Shown in pieces: positions 37,971 through 46,344 of a DNA stretch of 64,000 bases. A model generated the notes under the pieces. That model did no database searches, was not told the DNA's origin, and worked only from the letters and a program-made list of their open reading frames with translations. The stretch spans positions 869,256-933,255 of the forward strand of contig NZ_LMMR01000001.1 in the NCBI RefSeq assembly GCF_001422325.1. The letters are read 5' to 3'. Numbering within the stretch: position 1 is the first letter of the stretch; every line of letters starts with the position of its first letter. Source of the stretch: Leifsonia sp. Leaf264 (lineage in GTDB: Bacteria > Actinomycetota > Actinomycetes > Actinomycetales > Microbacteriaceae). The position numbers and the translations under genes were made by a program.

Positions 37971-39729
37971 TCAGGCCGTGGCCGAAGCGGAAGGTGGGTG
38001 CCTCGGTGTCGAACGGCGTGTCTTCACGGCTCGCCCGCACGGCGTCCATCGACGACGGCAGATCGAAGGGCAGCTTGCCCATCGGCGTCGCGCGCCCGGT
38101 CAGGACGTCGAGTCTGGCCCGGTCCGACGCGCCGTAGTCGGCGATGACGGCGGCCGCGTGATCGACGAGGTCGCCCAGCACAGCCGCACGGTCGAGGGTG
38201 ATGTCGATGACCGTCGGAACCGTGTCGCAGATGGTGCGCAGACGGTCCTGCTCCTCAGCGGTGAACTCGAGGGATCCGGCGTGGAAGAACAGCTCGAAAC
38301 CGGGCCCACGCGGCTCGAAGGGAGCGCCGAGGTGGAGAACGGCGATGTCGGCGTCCTCCGGGCTGTCGACCTGGGTCCAGCCCGCTTCGCCGGAGATGTC
38401 GATGTTCTCGGCGTACACCTTGACGGCGCCGGTGATCGGCAGGGTGGCGACACCGTCGCGCTCGGTGTTGCTGAGCAGTGTCATGGATGCCTGCTGCGCC
38501 CGCAGCCCCTCCTCGTGGAAGGCCGCATTGCCGGCGATCGCAACGGCCTGCTCCTCGTCGGCGAGGGGATGCTCGAACAGGCCGAGCTCGATCTTCTGGG
38601 TGAGCAGTCGCACCACGGATTCGTCGAGACGCGACTCCGGCACGCGACCGAGCCGCACAGCCGTGACGAGCTCTTCCGTGCACATCTCGCCGCCGAACTG
38701 GTCGACGCCGGCGTCGAGCAGGCGCACGATGCGCTCCTGCCTGGTCTTCGTCTCGAGGCCCCACGCCTTGGCCGGCATCGGGGCGCCGAGGATCTCGATA
38801 TCCGTCAACAGTCCGAAGTCGGTGCAGACGACGCCGTCGAACCCGAGCTGGTTGCGCAGCAGGTCGGTGACGATCGCCTTGTTGAAGGCGAATCCGACCT
38901 CCTCGTACTCCGTGCCGACAGGCATGCCGTAGTAGGGCATCATCGAGGCGACGCCGGCGTCGATGGCGGCGATGAACGGCTCGAGGTGGTAGCGGAAGTT
39001 GCCTCCTGGGTACACCTGCTCCTTGCCGTAGGTGAAGTGCGGGTCCTCCCCGTCCTTCTGCGGGCCGCCGCCGGGGAAGTGCTTCGCCATCGCCGAGACC
39101 GAGGAGGCGCCGAGCTTCTCCCCCTGCAGGCCCCGGACGTAGGCCGCCGCCAGCTCGGTGGTCAGCCCCGCATCCTCGCCGAACGTGGCGCCCGCCCGAG
39201 CCCAGCGGGGCTCGGTGGCGACGTCGATCTGCGGATGCAGAGCCGACCGGAGTCCGACCGAGACGTACTCCTGGCGCACGATATCCGCGAACCTCTCGAC
39301 CAGCTCCGGGGAGCGCAGGGCCGCGAGGCCGATGCTCTCCGGCCACAGCGAGAACATGCTCGACAGAGCGGATGCCGCCGGGTTGTCCACGAAGCCGTGG
39401 CGCGGATCGGTCGAGAAGGTGATCGGAATCCCCAGGCCCGACCGCAGCGCGAGCTCCTGCGCCGAGTTGACCCACTGGGCGAACTCGCGCGAGTCGTTCG
39501 CGTCACCGATCACGTACAGGTGCGTGAGTCGGTGGTTGATCGCGAGCGACGCCAGCGACGGCAGCCCGAACATCGTGTTCGGCTCGTCCACGGGACCGAC
39601 CGACACGATCGACAGGAACATCGTTCCGGCCTTGTCCTCGATGGACATCCGGCTGACGAGGTCCCGGGCCCTGGCCTCGGGGGCCAATGTCGGGTCCTGG
39701 TACGGGAAGCGCGCGTGTGCGGCGGGCAT
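37957..39729 (-). CDS. Glycoside hydrolase family 3 enzyme, short type (locus B)
   Basis: A 590-residue cytoplasmic GH3 enzyme, paralogue of the locus A enzyme (5158-6984). Shared blocks include the KHFPGGGPQ motif, YGKEQVYPGGNF, MPYYGMPVGTEYEEVGF and the nucleophile region GFDGVVCTDFGLLTD. The end is TFRFGHGLSYAD. It lacks the Fn3-like domain of its operon partner, so the two enzymes probably handle different linkages or product lengths. AAAGGAA precedes the ATG at 39729, and the gene starts 27 nt after the MFS stop. Confidence 0.92.
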   Translation of the reverse strand: MPAAHARFPYQDPTLAPEARARDLVSRMSIEDKAGTMFLSIVSVGPVDEPNTMFGLPSLASLAINHRLTHLYVIGDANDSREFAQWVNSAQELALRSGLGIPITFSTDPRHGFVDNPAASALSSMFSLWPESIGLAALRSPELVERFADIVRQEYVSVGLRSALHPQIDVATEPRWARAGATFGEDAGLTTELAAAYVRGLQGEKLGASSVSAMAKHFPGGGPQKDGEDPHFTYGKEQVYPGGNFRYHLEPFIAAIDAGVASMMPYYGMPVGTEYEEVGFAFNKAIVTDLLRNQLGFDGVVCTDFGLLTDIEILGAPMPAKAWGLETKTRQERIVRLLDAGVDQFGGEMCTEELVTAVRLGRVPESRLDESVVRLLTQKIELGLFEHPLADEEQAVAIAGNAAFHEEGLRAQQASMTLLSNTERDGVATLPITGAVKVYAENIDISGEAGWTQVDSPEDADIAVLHLGAPFEPRGPGFELFFHAGSLEFTAEEQDRLRTICDTVPTVIDITLDRAAVLGDLVDHAAAVIADYGASDRARLDVLTGRATPMGKLPFDLPSSMDAVRASREDTPFDTEAPTFRFGHGLSYAD

Positions 39730-39756
39730 GGGGATTCCTTTCAGAGAGGTGTCAGG

Positions 39757-41052
39757 TCAGCGGACGCCGCGGATCCGGAAGACGAGGGCGCCTCCGACTC
39801 CAGCGACGAGTCCAGCGAAGACGAACCACGCCAGGTAGCCCGCTCCGAACAGGCTCTGCCCGATCGGGATGATCAGGATGCCGGCGATGAGGGGGACGAC
39901 CATCGCTGGGAGGGTGTTCGCGATGTTGAGAACGCCGAGGTCCTTGGCGGTGTTCTCGGGGTCGGGGAGCACATCGATGCAGAGCGCCTGGTCCACCGCG
40001 AAGAAGAGGCCACCGCCGATGCCGATGAACGCCTCGGCGACGAGGATGGCCGTGAGGCCGGCGCTGTCGCCGAACGCGTGCGAGAACCCGAGCAGGATGA
40101 CACCCACGCCGAGGAAGATACCGCCCAGGGAGACGAAGATGCGGCGCCGGCCCAGCTTGTCGGAGAGCTTTCCGCCGATGATGCTGACGACGATGAGGAA
40201 GACCGTCGACACCAACGTGGCCGTCAGGTTGAACGACAGCTGCTCGGTGATCGACATGCCGTAGGCGGTGGCCAGGAACAGCGTCAGGTAGGCCGCGACA
40301 CTGCCGTAGCCGAACATGATCATGGCCTTGGTGAGCCAGGCCCAGCCGAGGTCGGGGTGCTTCTTCGGGTTGAACCAGAACGTCTTGAGGAGGTTCAGGA
40401 TGTCCATGCGCTCCTGGCGACGCTCGGTGCGGACCTTGTCCTTCAGCACGAAGGCGAAGATGAGTCCGAGCACGAGGCCGACCGTCGCGGGGATGACTGC
40501 GCGGAGGAAGTCGTTCGGGAAGGCGTTCAGCGAGATGGCGCCGGCGAGGATGGCGACAGGGGTGGCTGCTCCGACGAGACCCGAGACGAAGCCGCGGCGG
40601 TGCTCGGGCACCTGATCCGCCAGGGTGGCGGACTCTGCGGCCTGCGCGAAGTTGCTGAACAGCTGCGCGCCGCACCAGCCGATGAGCAGCACCCACATGT
40701 TCGGGGCGATGCCCACGAGCAGGAAGGAGAGGAAGGTGCCGACGACGCCGGTGATGATCCACGGACGGCGCATGCCGAACCTCGACATCGTCGCATCAGA
40801 CAGACGGCCGGCGATCGGCTGGGACACCAGCGCGAACAGCGAGCCGACGGCGGTCACGATACCGAGCTGGACGGGGACCTGGTCGAGGCTGACGAGTCCC
40901 TGCAGCTTGACCGACAGTCCGCCGAGGATCGGGGTGAGGATGGCGAAGTACAGGCCGAACGCCGCGAGTGCGAAGGTGGGCGTGTAGCCGCGAGGCTCCT
41001 TGCCGGGCCTATCGACGGCGAACGGCGCCGGGGCTGCCGTGGTTTGTGACAT
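39757..41052 (-). CDS. MFS transporter, probable glycoside importer (locus B)
   Basis: A 431-residue MFS protein with about 12 membrane helices. Its loop motif QPIAGRLSDATMSRFGMRRP matches that of the locus A transporter, and the second half has GKLSDKLGRRRIF. The N-terminus also shares RGYTPTFALAAFGLYFAILTP with its paralogue. It heads an operon with two cytoplasmic GH3 enzymes, so it probably brings in the oligosaccharide they split. AAGGAG precedes the ATG. It is divergent from a TetR gene. Confidence 0.87.
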   Translation of the reverse strand: MSQTTAAPAPFAVDRPGKEPRGYTPTFALAAFGLYFAILTPILGGLSVKLQGLVSLDQVPVQLGIVTAVGSLFALVSQPIAGRLSDATMSRFGMRRPWIITGVVGTFLSFLLVGIAPNMWVLLIGWCGAQLFSNFAQAAESATLADQVPEHRRGFVSGLVGAATPVAILAGAISLNAFPNDFLRAVIPATVGLVLGLIFAFVLKDKVRTERRQERMDILNLLKTFWFNPKKHPDLGWAWLTKAMIMFGYGSVAAYLTLFLATAYGMSITEQLSFNLTATLVSTVFLIVVSIIGGKLSDKLGRRRIFVSLGGIFLGVGVILLGFSHAFGDSAGLTAILVAEAFIGIGGGLFFAVDQALCIDVLPDPENTAKDLGVLNIANTLPAMVVPLIAGILIIPIGQSLFGAGYLAWFVFAGLVAGVGGALVFRIRGVR

Positions 41053-41084
41053 TTAGTGACTCCTTCGTCCTAATGAGACTCGTC

Positions 41085-41137
41085 CTCCTATTTGTAGGAG
41101 ACGACGACAAAATGCAATGTAGCATGAAAAACCTACA
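41085..41137. promoter_or_regulatory. Candidate TetR operators between locus B MFS and tetR
   Basis: Two inverted repeats lie in the divergent region: CTCCTA-TTTG-TAGGAG (41085-41100) and TGTAG (41118-41122)/CTACA (41133-41137) with a 10-nt spacer. The region is AT-rich compared with its surroundings. TetR binding is inferred. Confidence 0.5.
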
Positions 41138-41160
41138 CTGATGTTTGTTTTGGAGGCGCC

Positions 41161-41790
41161 CTGTCCACCGGTCACTATCCCAAAGGTCTGCTCCGCCGTC
41201 AGGCGATCGTCGAGGCCGCGACAGAGGTGTTCGCGCGCGCAGGTTTCGAGGGGGCATCCGTCGTCGAGATCGCCGCCGAAGTCGGCATCTCGCGCGCCGG
41301 GCTTCTCCATCACTTCGAGTCCAAAGAGGACCTCCTGATGGCAGTGCTCGACCATCGCGAGGAATCTGACCGGCAGGTCTTCGTCGCCAGCGGCTCACGA
41401 AAGGAGGGGGGAATCGGAGTGCTGCGCGGGATGGTTCGCCTGGCCCAGCGCAACGAGGAACGCCCGGGCCTGGTGCGTCTCTACGTCGCACTCTCCGCTG
41501 AGGCGACGGCCCACGACCATCCGGCCCACCAGTACTTCGTTCAGCACTACGCGCGGATCCTCGATGGCACCGAGTGGGCGCTGGACAGCGCCCGAGCATC
41601 GGGGGCACTGAAGACGGATATCGACGCCCGTCGGTTCGCCAGGGACCTCGTCGCCGTGCAGGACGGGCTGCAGCTCCAATGGCTGCTGCGCCCTCAGGAC
41701 ACCCGGCTCGCCGCCCCGCTCGAGGCTTTCATCCAGTCGGCACTGACCCGGGACCTGTGGAGCCCCGTCATGACCGAGGCGGCCTCGTAG
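41161..41790 (+). CDS. TetR-family regulator of locus B, probable CTG start
   Basis: A 209-residue TetR protein. The helix-turn-helix is VFARAGFEGASVVEIAAEVG followed by LLHHFESKEDLLMAV, and the ligand domain has RLYVALSAEATAHDHPAHQYF and VQDGLQLQWLLRP, as in unit 2 of the tandem TetR of locus A. No ATG or GTG gives a full DNA-binding domain: GTG 41227 would cut off helix 1. CTG at 41161 has GGAGG 4 nt upstream and gives a normal N-terminus (STGHYPKGLLRRQAIVEAAT). ATG 41141 is out of frame. A one-base sequence error is the alternative. It converges with the Lrp gene. Confidence 0.8.
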   Translation: MSTGHYPKGLLRRQAIVEAATEVFARAGFEGASVVEIAAEVGISRAGLLHHFESKEDLLMAVLDHREESDRQVFVASGSRKEGGIGVLRGMVRLAQRNEERPGLVRLYVALSAEATAHDHPAHQYFVQHYARILDGTEWALDSARASGALKTDIDARRFARDLVAVQDGLQLQWLLRPQDTRLAAPLEAFIQSALTRDLWSPVMTEAAS

Positions 41791-41794
41791 GCGA

Positions 41795-42262
41795 TCAGGC
41801 ACCGAGAAGCTGCACGATGCGGTACTCGACGAACTCCCCCATCACGAGTCCCGTCGTGGTGCGCTTGACTCCATCGATCGCGAGAATGCGCCCGGCGATC
41901 CGGTAGAGGTCGTCGGCATCCCGGGCCACGACGTGCACGAGCAGGTCGGCCACCCCGGACAGCCCGTGCACCTGCAGGACCTCCGGCACCTCGGCGAGAG
42001 TGGCCGACACGGAGCCGAGCTTGCGCTGCTTGACGGTGGTCACGATGAAGGCCTGCAGGGGGAAGCCGAGGAACGCCGGATCGATGCGCCTGTCGAAGGA
42101 ATGCAGCGACTCCTCGTCCGCATAGCGCGCCAGCCTGGCCCTCACCGTGTTGCGGGCGAGGCCGGTCGCCTCGGAGATGGCGAGGTTCGTGGCATCGGGA
42201 TGCGCCACGAGGTGGGACAGCAGGGCGACGTCGATCGCGTCGGCACGGCGCTGGTTGCTCAT
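41795..42262 (-). CDS. Lrp/AsnC-family transcriptional regulator
   Basis: A 155-residue Lrp-type protein. The N-terminal helix-turn-helix is DVALLSHLVAHPDATNLAISEATGLARNTVRARLARY, and the C-terminal RAM-type ligand domain follows (GFPLQAFIVTTVKQRK ... VLQVHGLSGVADLLVHVVARDADDLY). It is divergent from the E1 dehydrogenase gene, which it probably regulates in response to an amino acid or 2-oxoacid. In Pseudomonas putida an Lrp-type regulator (MdeR) similarly controls the homologous mdeB. ATG 42262 is used; GTG 42271 is possible. Confidence 0.88.
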   Translation of the reverse strand: MSNQRRADAIDVALLSHLVAHPDATNLAISEATGLARNTVRARLARYADEESLHSFDRRIDPAFLGFPLQAFIVTTVKQRKLGSVSATLAEVPEVLQVHGLSGVADLLVHVVARDADDLYRIAGRILAIDGVKRTTTGLVMGEFVEYRIVQLLGA

Positions 42263-42306
42263 TGTGATCACCGATCTCGAGGGGGTGGATGCCTGATTCG
42301 ACCATT

Positions 42307-42337
42307 ATGCGCATGTCATCTGCCGCATATTGCGCAA
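42307..42337. promoter_or_regulatory. Candidate Lrp-type operator
   Basis: Two 8-bp palindromes, ATGCGCAT (42307-42314) and TTGCGCAA (42330-42337), are spaced 23 bp centre to centre, about two helical turns, in the region between the divergent lrp-like and E1 genes. Such phasing suits Lrp octamers. This is inference. Confidence 0.4.
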
Positions 42338-42484
42338 CACGGGCAGCGGTGTTCGAATATCTGCAAGCAATGCGTCAACCGCGTGCCGAGCATCCTTCTC
42401 CACAAGAGGAGGCACGCGGCCGTCGGGAGGGGATCCCGCCTTCCGGACGGCCGCCATCCAGCCTCGCGTTCCGAAGGATCAATG

Positions 42485-44854
42485 ATGAACACCATTCCGG
42501 CCGCCATCCTGCAGCCGACCACAGCAGTCGACCTCCCCACCACCACCGGCGCCACAGTCGGCCGTGGACCCGACGACGCCCTGCGCGAGATCGAGCAGCG
42601 CGTGCTCTGGCTCGCCACCTCGATCGTGCATCACGCCAACAGGGTGCGGCCGAACACCTCGGGCATCAAGGTCGGCGGCCACCAGGCCTCGAGCGCCTCG
42701 ATGGTCACCATCATGACCTCGCTCTGGTTCGAGCAGCTGCGCGCCGAGGATCGCGTCTCGGTGAAGCCGCACGCGTCGCCGGTGCTGCACGCCATCAACT
42801 ACCTGTTGGGCACCCTCGACGAGCGTTACCTCACGACGCTGCGTCAGTTCGGAGGCCTGCAGAGCTACCCGAGCCGCTCCAAGGACCCCGACCCCGCCGA
42901 CTACTCGACGGGATCGGTGGGCATCGGGGCGACGGCTCCGATCTGGGGCGCCATGAGCCGGCGCTACACCGAGACCCTCACCGGCACCCCGAACCGCGGA
43001 CGCCAGTACTCGCTGCTCGGCGACGCCGAGCTCGACGAGGGAGCCATCTGGGAGGCCGTGCTCGATTCGGCCGTTCAGGACCTCGGCGAGATCGTCTGGA
43101 TCGTCGACCTCAATCGTCAGTCGCTCGATCGGGTCGTGCCCAACATCGCAGCAGGCAAGATCGAGAAGCTGTTCGATGCCGCCGGATGGCAGGTCATCAC
43201 CGTGCGGTTCGGCCACCTGCTCGAGAGCCTCATGGCACGCCAGGGCGGCGACGCTCTGCGGCGGCGGATCGTGGACATGTCCAACGCCGAGTACCAGAGA
43301 CTGCTGCGCTGCTCGCCCGACGAACTGCGGCTGCGCCTTCCCGGGGCCGGAGACGGAGCCGCCGCGGTGGCAGCACTGATCGCGGCAATCGACGACGCGA
43401 CCCTGGCCGCGGGCATCCGCAATCTCGGCGGTCACGACCTCGACGCACTCCGCGCCGCCTATGCGCAGATCGACGACACCCGGCCGACAGTCATCCTCGC
43501 GTACACGGTGAAGGGTCACGGCCTGCCGATCGAGGGGCACCCGCAGAACCACTCCTCGCTGCTGACAGTCGAGCAGTACGAGGGTCTCGCCGCGAGCTTC
43601 GGAGAGCGCACGGATGCGCCATGGTCGCGGTTCGCGCCCGAGTCGGGCGCCGGTGTGATCTGCGAGGCCGCAGCATCGCGCCTGGAGCGCCCGGCGATAC
43701 CGGCTCTCGCCCCTCCGATGGTCCCGACCGACCTCGGCCACACGCCGACGGGATCGGCGACGACCCAGGCGGCACTCGGCCGCGCGCTTCTGGACCTCAC
43801 CAGAGTCGCGCCGGAAGCGGCCCGCCGAGTGGTGACTGTCAGCCCCGACGTCTCATCGAGCACCAACCTCGCCGGCTGGATCAACAAGGTGGGAGTCTGG
43901 TCGACCCAGGAACGCCACGACTGGTTCGATGACGACGGCGAGACACTGCTGCACTGGCGCGAGCGGCCAACAGGCCAGCACATCGAGCTGGGCATCGCCG
44001 AGGTCAACCTGGTGAGCCTCATCAGCGAACTGGGCACGACGTGGAGCCGGTGGGGCGAGACGCTCTTCCCGATCGGCACCATCTACGACCCGTTCGTGGA
44101 GCGCGCCCTGGAACCGTGGTCGTACGGGATGTACGCCGGCGGGCAGTCGATCCTCGTCGGCACCCCGTCCGGTGTCACGCTCGCGCCCGAGGGTGGAGCT
44201 CACCAGTCGATCAAGACGCCCTCGATCGGCCTGGAGCAGCCGGAGTGCATCAGCTACGAACCCGGATTCGTCGTGGACGTCGAATGGACGTTGCTGGCCG
44301 CGATGGGCCAGCTCGGACGCCCGGGCGGGAAGTCCGCCTATCTGCGCCTGTCGACCAGGCCCGTCGACCAGAAGCTCGCCGCGATCCCGGCGGATCCCGC
44401 CGCCCGGGAACGCCGTCGCCGACAGGTGGTGGCCGGCGGATACCTGCTGCGCGCCGCCACCGATCCGCAGACCACCATCGTCACGATGGGCGCGATGATC
44501 ACGGATGCACTGGCCGCAGCCGACAGGCTCGAGGCCATGGGCGTGCGCGCCGACGTCGTCTGCGTCACGAGCGCCGGCCTGCTGTTCGAGGCCGCGCAGT
44601 CCCGTCACGGCGAGTCGGACGCCCCGTCGTGGATCATCGACCAGGCCTTCCCGACCGATCGCGCACGCCCGATGGTGACAGTGCTCGACGGGCACCCGCA
44701 CACCCTCGCGTTCCTCGCCGGCATCAATCGGGTGAAGGCGCGGCACCTCGGCGTCTCTCGCTTCGGCCAGGCGGGTGACCTGAAGTCGGTGTACAGGTAC
44801 CACGGCATCGACACCGAGAGCATCGTGCGAGCAGCGCTCGACCTGGTGGGCTGA
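42485..44854 (+). CDS. Single-chain 2-oxoacid dehydrogenase E1 (AceE/MdeB-like, transketolase fold)
   Basis: A 789-residue thiamine-diphosphate enzyme of the homodimeric E1 type. The N-terminal part has HHANRVRPNTSGIKVGGHQA and the ThDP motif GDAELDEGAIWEA...WIVDLNRQS. The transketolase-like pyrimidine and C-terminal domains follow (HIELGIAEVNLVSLISELG, VCVTSAGLLFEAAQ). It is about 100 residues shorter than AceE. It should decarboxylate a 2-oxoacid, perhaps 2-oxobutyrate as MdeB does; that would yield propionyl-CoA if E2 were supplied. No E2 or E3 gene is present. The second ATG of a pair was chosen from the GAAGGA spacing. Confidence 0.85.
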   Translation: MNTIPAAILQPTTAVDLPTTTGATVGRGPDDALREIEQRVLWLATSIVHHANRVRPNTSGIKVGGHQASSASMVTIMTSLWFEQLRAEDRVSVKPHASPVLHAINYLLGTLDERYLTTLRQFGGLQSYPSRSKDPDPADYSTGSVGIGATAPIWGAMSRRYTETLTGTPNRGRQYSLLGDAELDEGAIWEAVLDSAVQDLGEIVWIVDLNRQSLDRVVPNIAAGKIEKLFDAAGWQVITVRFGHLLESLMARQGGDALRRRIVDMSNAEYQRLLRCSPDELRLRLPGAGDGAAAVAALIAAIDDATLAAGIRNLGGHDLDALRAAYAQIDDTRPTVILAYTVKGHGLPIEGHPQNHSSLLTVEQYEGLAASFGERTDAPWSRFAPESGAGVICEAAASRLERPAIPALAPPMVPTDLGHTPTGSATTQAALGRALLDLTRVAPEAARRVVTVSPDVSSSTNLAGWINKVGVWSTQERHDWFDDDGETLLHWRERPTGQHIELGIAEVNLVSLISELGTTWSRWGETLFPIGTIYDPFVERALEPWSYGMYAGGQSILVGTPSGVTLAPEGGAHQSIKTPSIGLEQPECISYEPGFVVDVEWTLLAAMGQLGRPGGKSAYLRLSTRPVDQKLAAIPADPAARERRRRQVVAGGYLLRAATDPQTTIVTMGAMITDALAAADRLEAMGVRADVVCVTSAGLLFEAAQSRHGESDAPSWIIDQAFPTDRARPMVTVLDGHPHTLAFLAGINRVKARHLGVSRFGQAGDLKSVYRYHGIDTESIVRAALDLVG

Positions 44855-44855
44855 C

Positions 44856-44898
44856 ACGACAGCGCCCTCCGCACGCGATGTGCGGAGGGCGCTGTCGT
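44856..44898. terminator. Strong bidirectional terminator
   Basis: ACGACAGCGCCCTCCGCA (44856-44873) and its exact reverse complement (44881-44898) form an 18-bp stem with a 7-nt loop. It lies between the convergent E1 and AAHS transporter genes, followed by TTCTG on the plus strand. Confidence 0.85.
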
Positions 44899-44904
44899 TC
44901 TGCG

Positions 44905-46254
44905 TCATCCCGCGGTCGGCTGAGGCTCCCCGGCGACAGTCTCCGTGGCAGCTGCGGCGGCAGGCTGAGAATTCGGCGCCGACAGCCGCACCGACACGGG
45001 CACGAACAGTGCGAGCACGGCGCCGAGGACGGCGACGATGGCGAAGGCGTAGAAGTTCCACTGGACGGGAAGGCTCGAACCCAGGACGGCGGCGCCCAGC
45101 ACCGGGCCGAGCATGGCACCAGGTCGGCCGGCCGCGAGAGCCCAGCTCAATCCATTCGCCCGCAGGTCGGCGGGGTACCGGGTCACGATGAAGGCGTTGA
45201 CGAACGCCTGCGATCCCATGAGTCCGAAGCCGCACAGGAAGAGCAGGATGAGGAGGACCCAGAGGTCGGGCTTCTGAGCGATGAGGGCGAGGCACACGGC
45301 TCCAGCGATGAACGCCGTCACCGTGACGCGCTTGGGCCCGACGGCATCCGCGACGCGACCGCCGATCACCATCCCGACGCCGGCACCCGTCGCCACGACA
45401 GCCGTGAGCAGCAGGGCTGAGTTGAGCGCGAAGCCCTGCGCCTGCATGATCGTCGGAAGCCAGGCCGTGATGCCGAACACGAGGAGCAGCGCGCAGGCGA
45501 CGGTCAGCCAGAACAGGATGGTGACCGCACGCAGCCCGGGACGGAACAACACACGCAGTCCGAGGGCGCCGGGCTTGTCGCCGGCATCGATGGCGGGCAT
45601 CGGGATGCGCATGCCTGCGGTGAGCTCTTCTGCCAGGGCACCGCGTCCCGTGCGAACGAGGTGGACGGGGCTCTCGGGGAAGAGGCGGATGACGAACGGG
45701 ATGGCGATCACGGCGGGGATGACCCCGGCCAGGTAGATCCAGCGGTACGACTGACCCGGGAGCAGCACCGACGCGAGAAGCGGAGCACACAGTCCGCCGA
45801 GTGCCATTCCCGCCATCACGATGCCGACGTTGCGCGCCCGTCGCCCCGCATGAGAGAGCTCGGCGACGAAGGCGAGCAGGGTCGGGAGCACGATGCCCAG
45901 ACCGATGCCGACGATCGCTCGGCCGCCGATGAACACGCCGGCCGTCGGGGCGAGTGTGTTCACGATCATGCCGAGGGGAACGAGGATGCTCGAGGCGATG
46001 ATCAGCCACCGGGGTCCGACGCGGTGGGTGAACGCACCCGAGAGCGCGGCACCGATGAGCATGCCGAACGCTGTGACCGCTCCGGCGATCCCGCCGAGTG
46101 CCGTCGTCAGTCCCAGACCGGGCTCCTGGAGCAGTGTCGGCAGGGTGACACCGAGGGATGCGAGGTCGTAGCCCTCGAGGATGGCCAGGGCGAACGCGAG
46201 TGTCAGCAGCGTTCGTTCGGCGATGGGACGGAAATGGGTACGGGCTGTTGTCAT
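44905..46254 (-). CDS. MFS transporter, aromatic acid:H+ symporter (AAHS) type
   Basis: A 449-residue MFS protein with about 12 helices. Signs of the AAHS group are the acidic motif in helix 1 (LAILEGYDLASLGVTLPTLL), where the Asp after GY is needed in PcaK/BenK-type carriers, and GGRAIVGIGLGIVLPTLLAFVAEL. The N-terminus is cytoplasmic and the tail Ala-rich. It probably imports the aromatic or cyclic acid degraded by the neighbouring cluster. It has its own promoter region with a copy of the CTATA-AGA-TATAT element, so it is likely co-regulated with that cluster. AAGGAG precedes the ATG region. Confidence 0.87.
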   Translation of the reverse strand: MTTARTHFRPIAERTLLTLAFALAILEGYDLASLGVTLPTLLQEPGLGLTTALGGIAGAVTAFGMLIGAALSGAFTHRVGPRWLIIASSILVPLGMIVNTLAPTAGVFIGGRAIVGIGLGIVLPTLLAFVAELSHAGRRARNVGIVMAGMALGGLCAPLLASVLLPGQSYRWIYLAGVIPAVIAIPFVIRLFPESPVHLVRTGRGALAEELTAGMRIPMPAIDAGDKPGALGLRVLFRPGLRAVTILFWLTVACALLLVFGITAWLPTIMQAQGFALNSALLLTAVVATGAGVGMVIGGRVADAVGPKRVTVTAFIAGAVCLALIAQKPDLWVLLILLFLCGFGLMGSQAFVNAFIVTRYPADLRANGLSWALAAGRPGAMLGPVLGAAVLGSSLPVQWNFYAFAIVAVLGAVLALFVPVSVRLSAPNSQPAAAAATETVAGEPQPTAG

Positions 46255-46298
46255 CGTGAAACGACTCCTTTGTCGAATGAGCGATAGAACTGTAGAGC

Positions 46299-46311
46299 CT
46301 ATAAGATATAT
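46299..46311 (-). promoter_or_regulatory. Candidate GntR-regulon site upstream of the AAHS transporter
   Basis: Read on the minus strand this is ATATA-TCT-TATAG, which matches 12 of 13 positions of CTATA-TCT-TATAG at 50478-50490. It lies 45 nt before the transporter start. Confidence 0.5.
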
Positions 46312-46344
46312 CCTTCACACGGGCGGACGGAAGATCCCGCGAGC

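Noticed and set aside
37861-41049. A continuous open frame of about 1060 codons on the plus strand across the locus B GH3 and MFS genes.
   Set aside because: It is the antisense shadow of three well-supported genes. GC-rich third positions keep the complementary frame free of stops, and its protein is a low-complexity Arg/Glu/Asp/Gly sequence with no recognisable domain.
41141-41340. A frame starting at ATG 41141 before the locus B tetR.
   Set aside because: It is out of frame with the TetR domain and encodes a Ser/Arg-rich shadow peptide.
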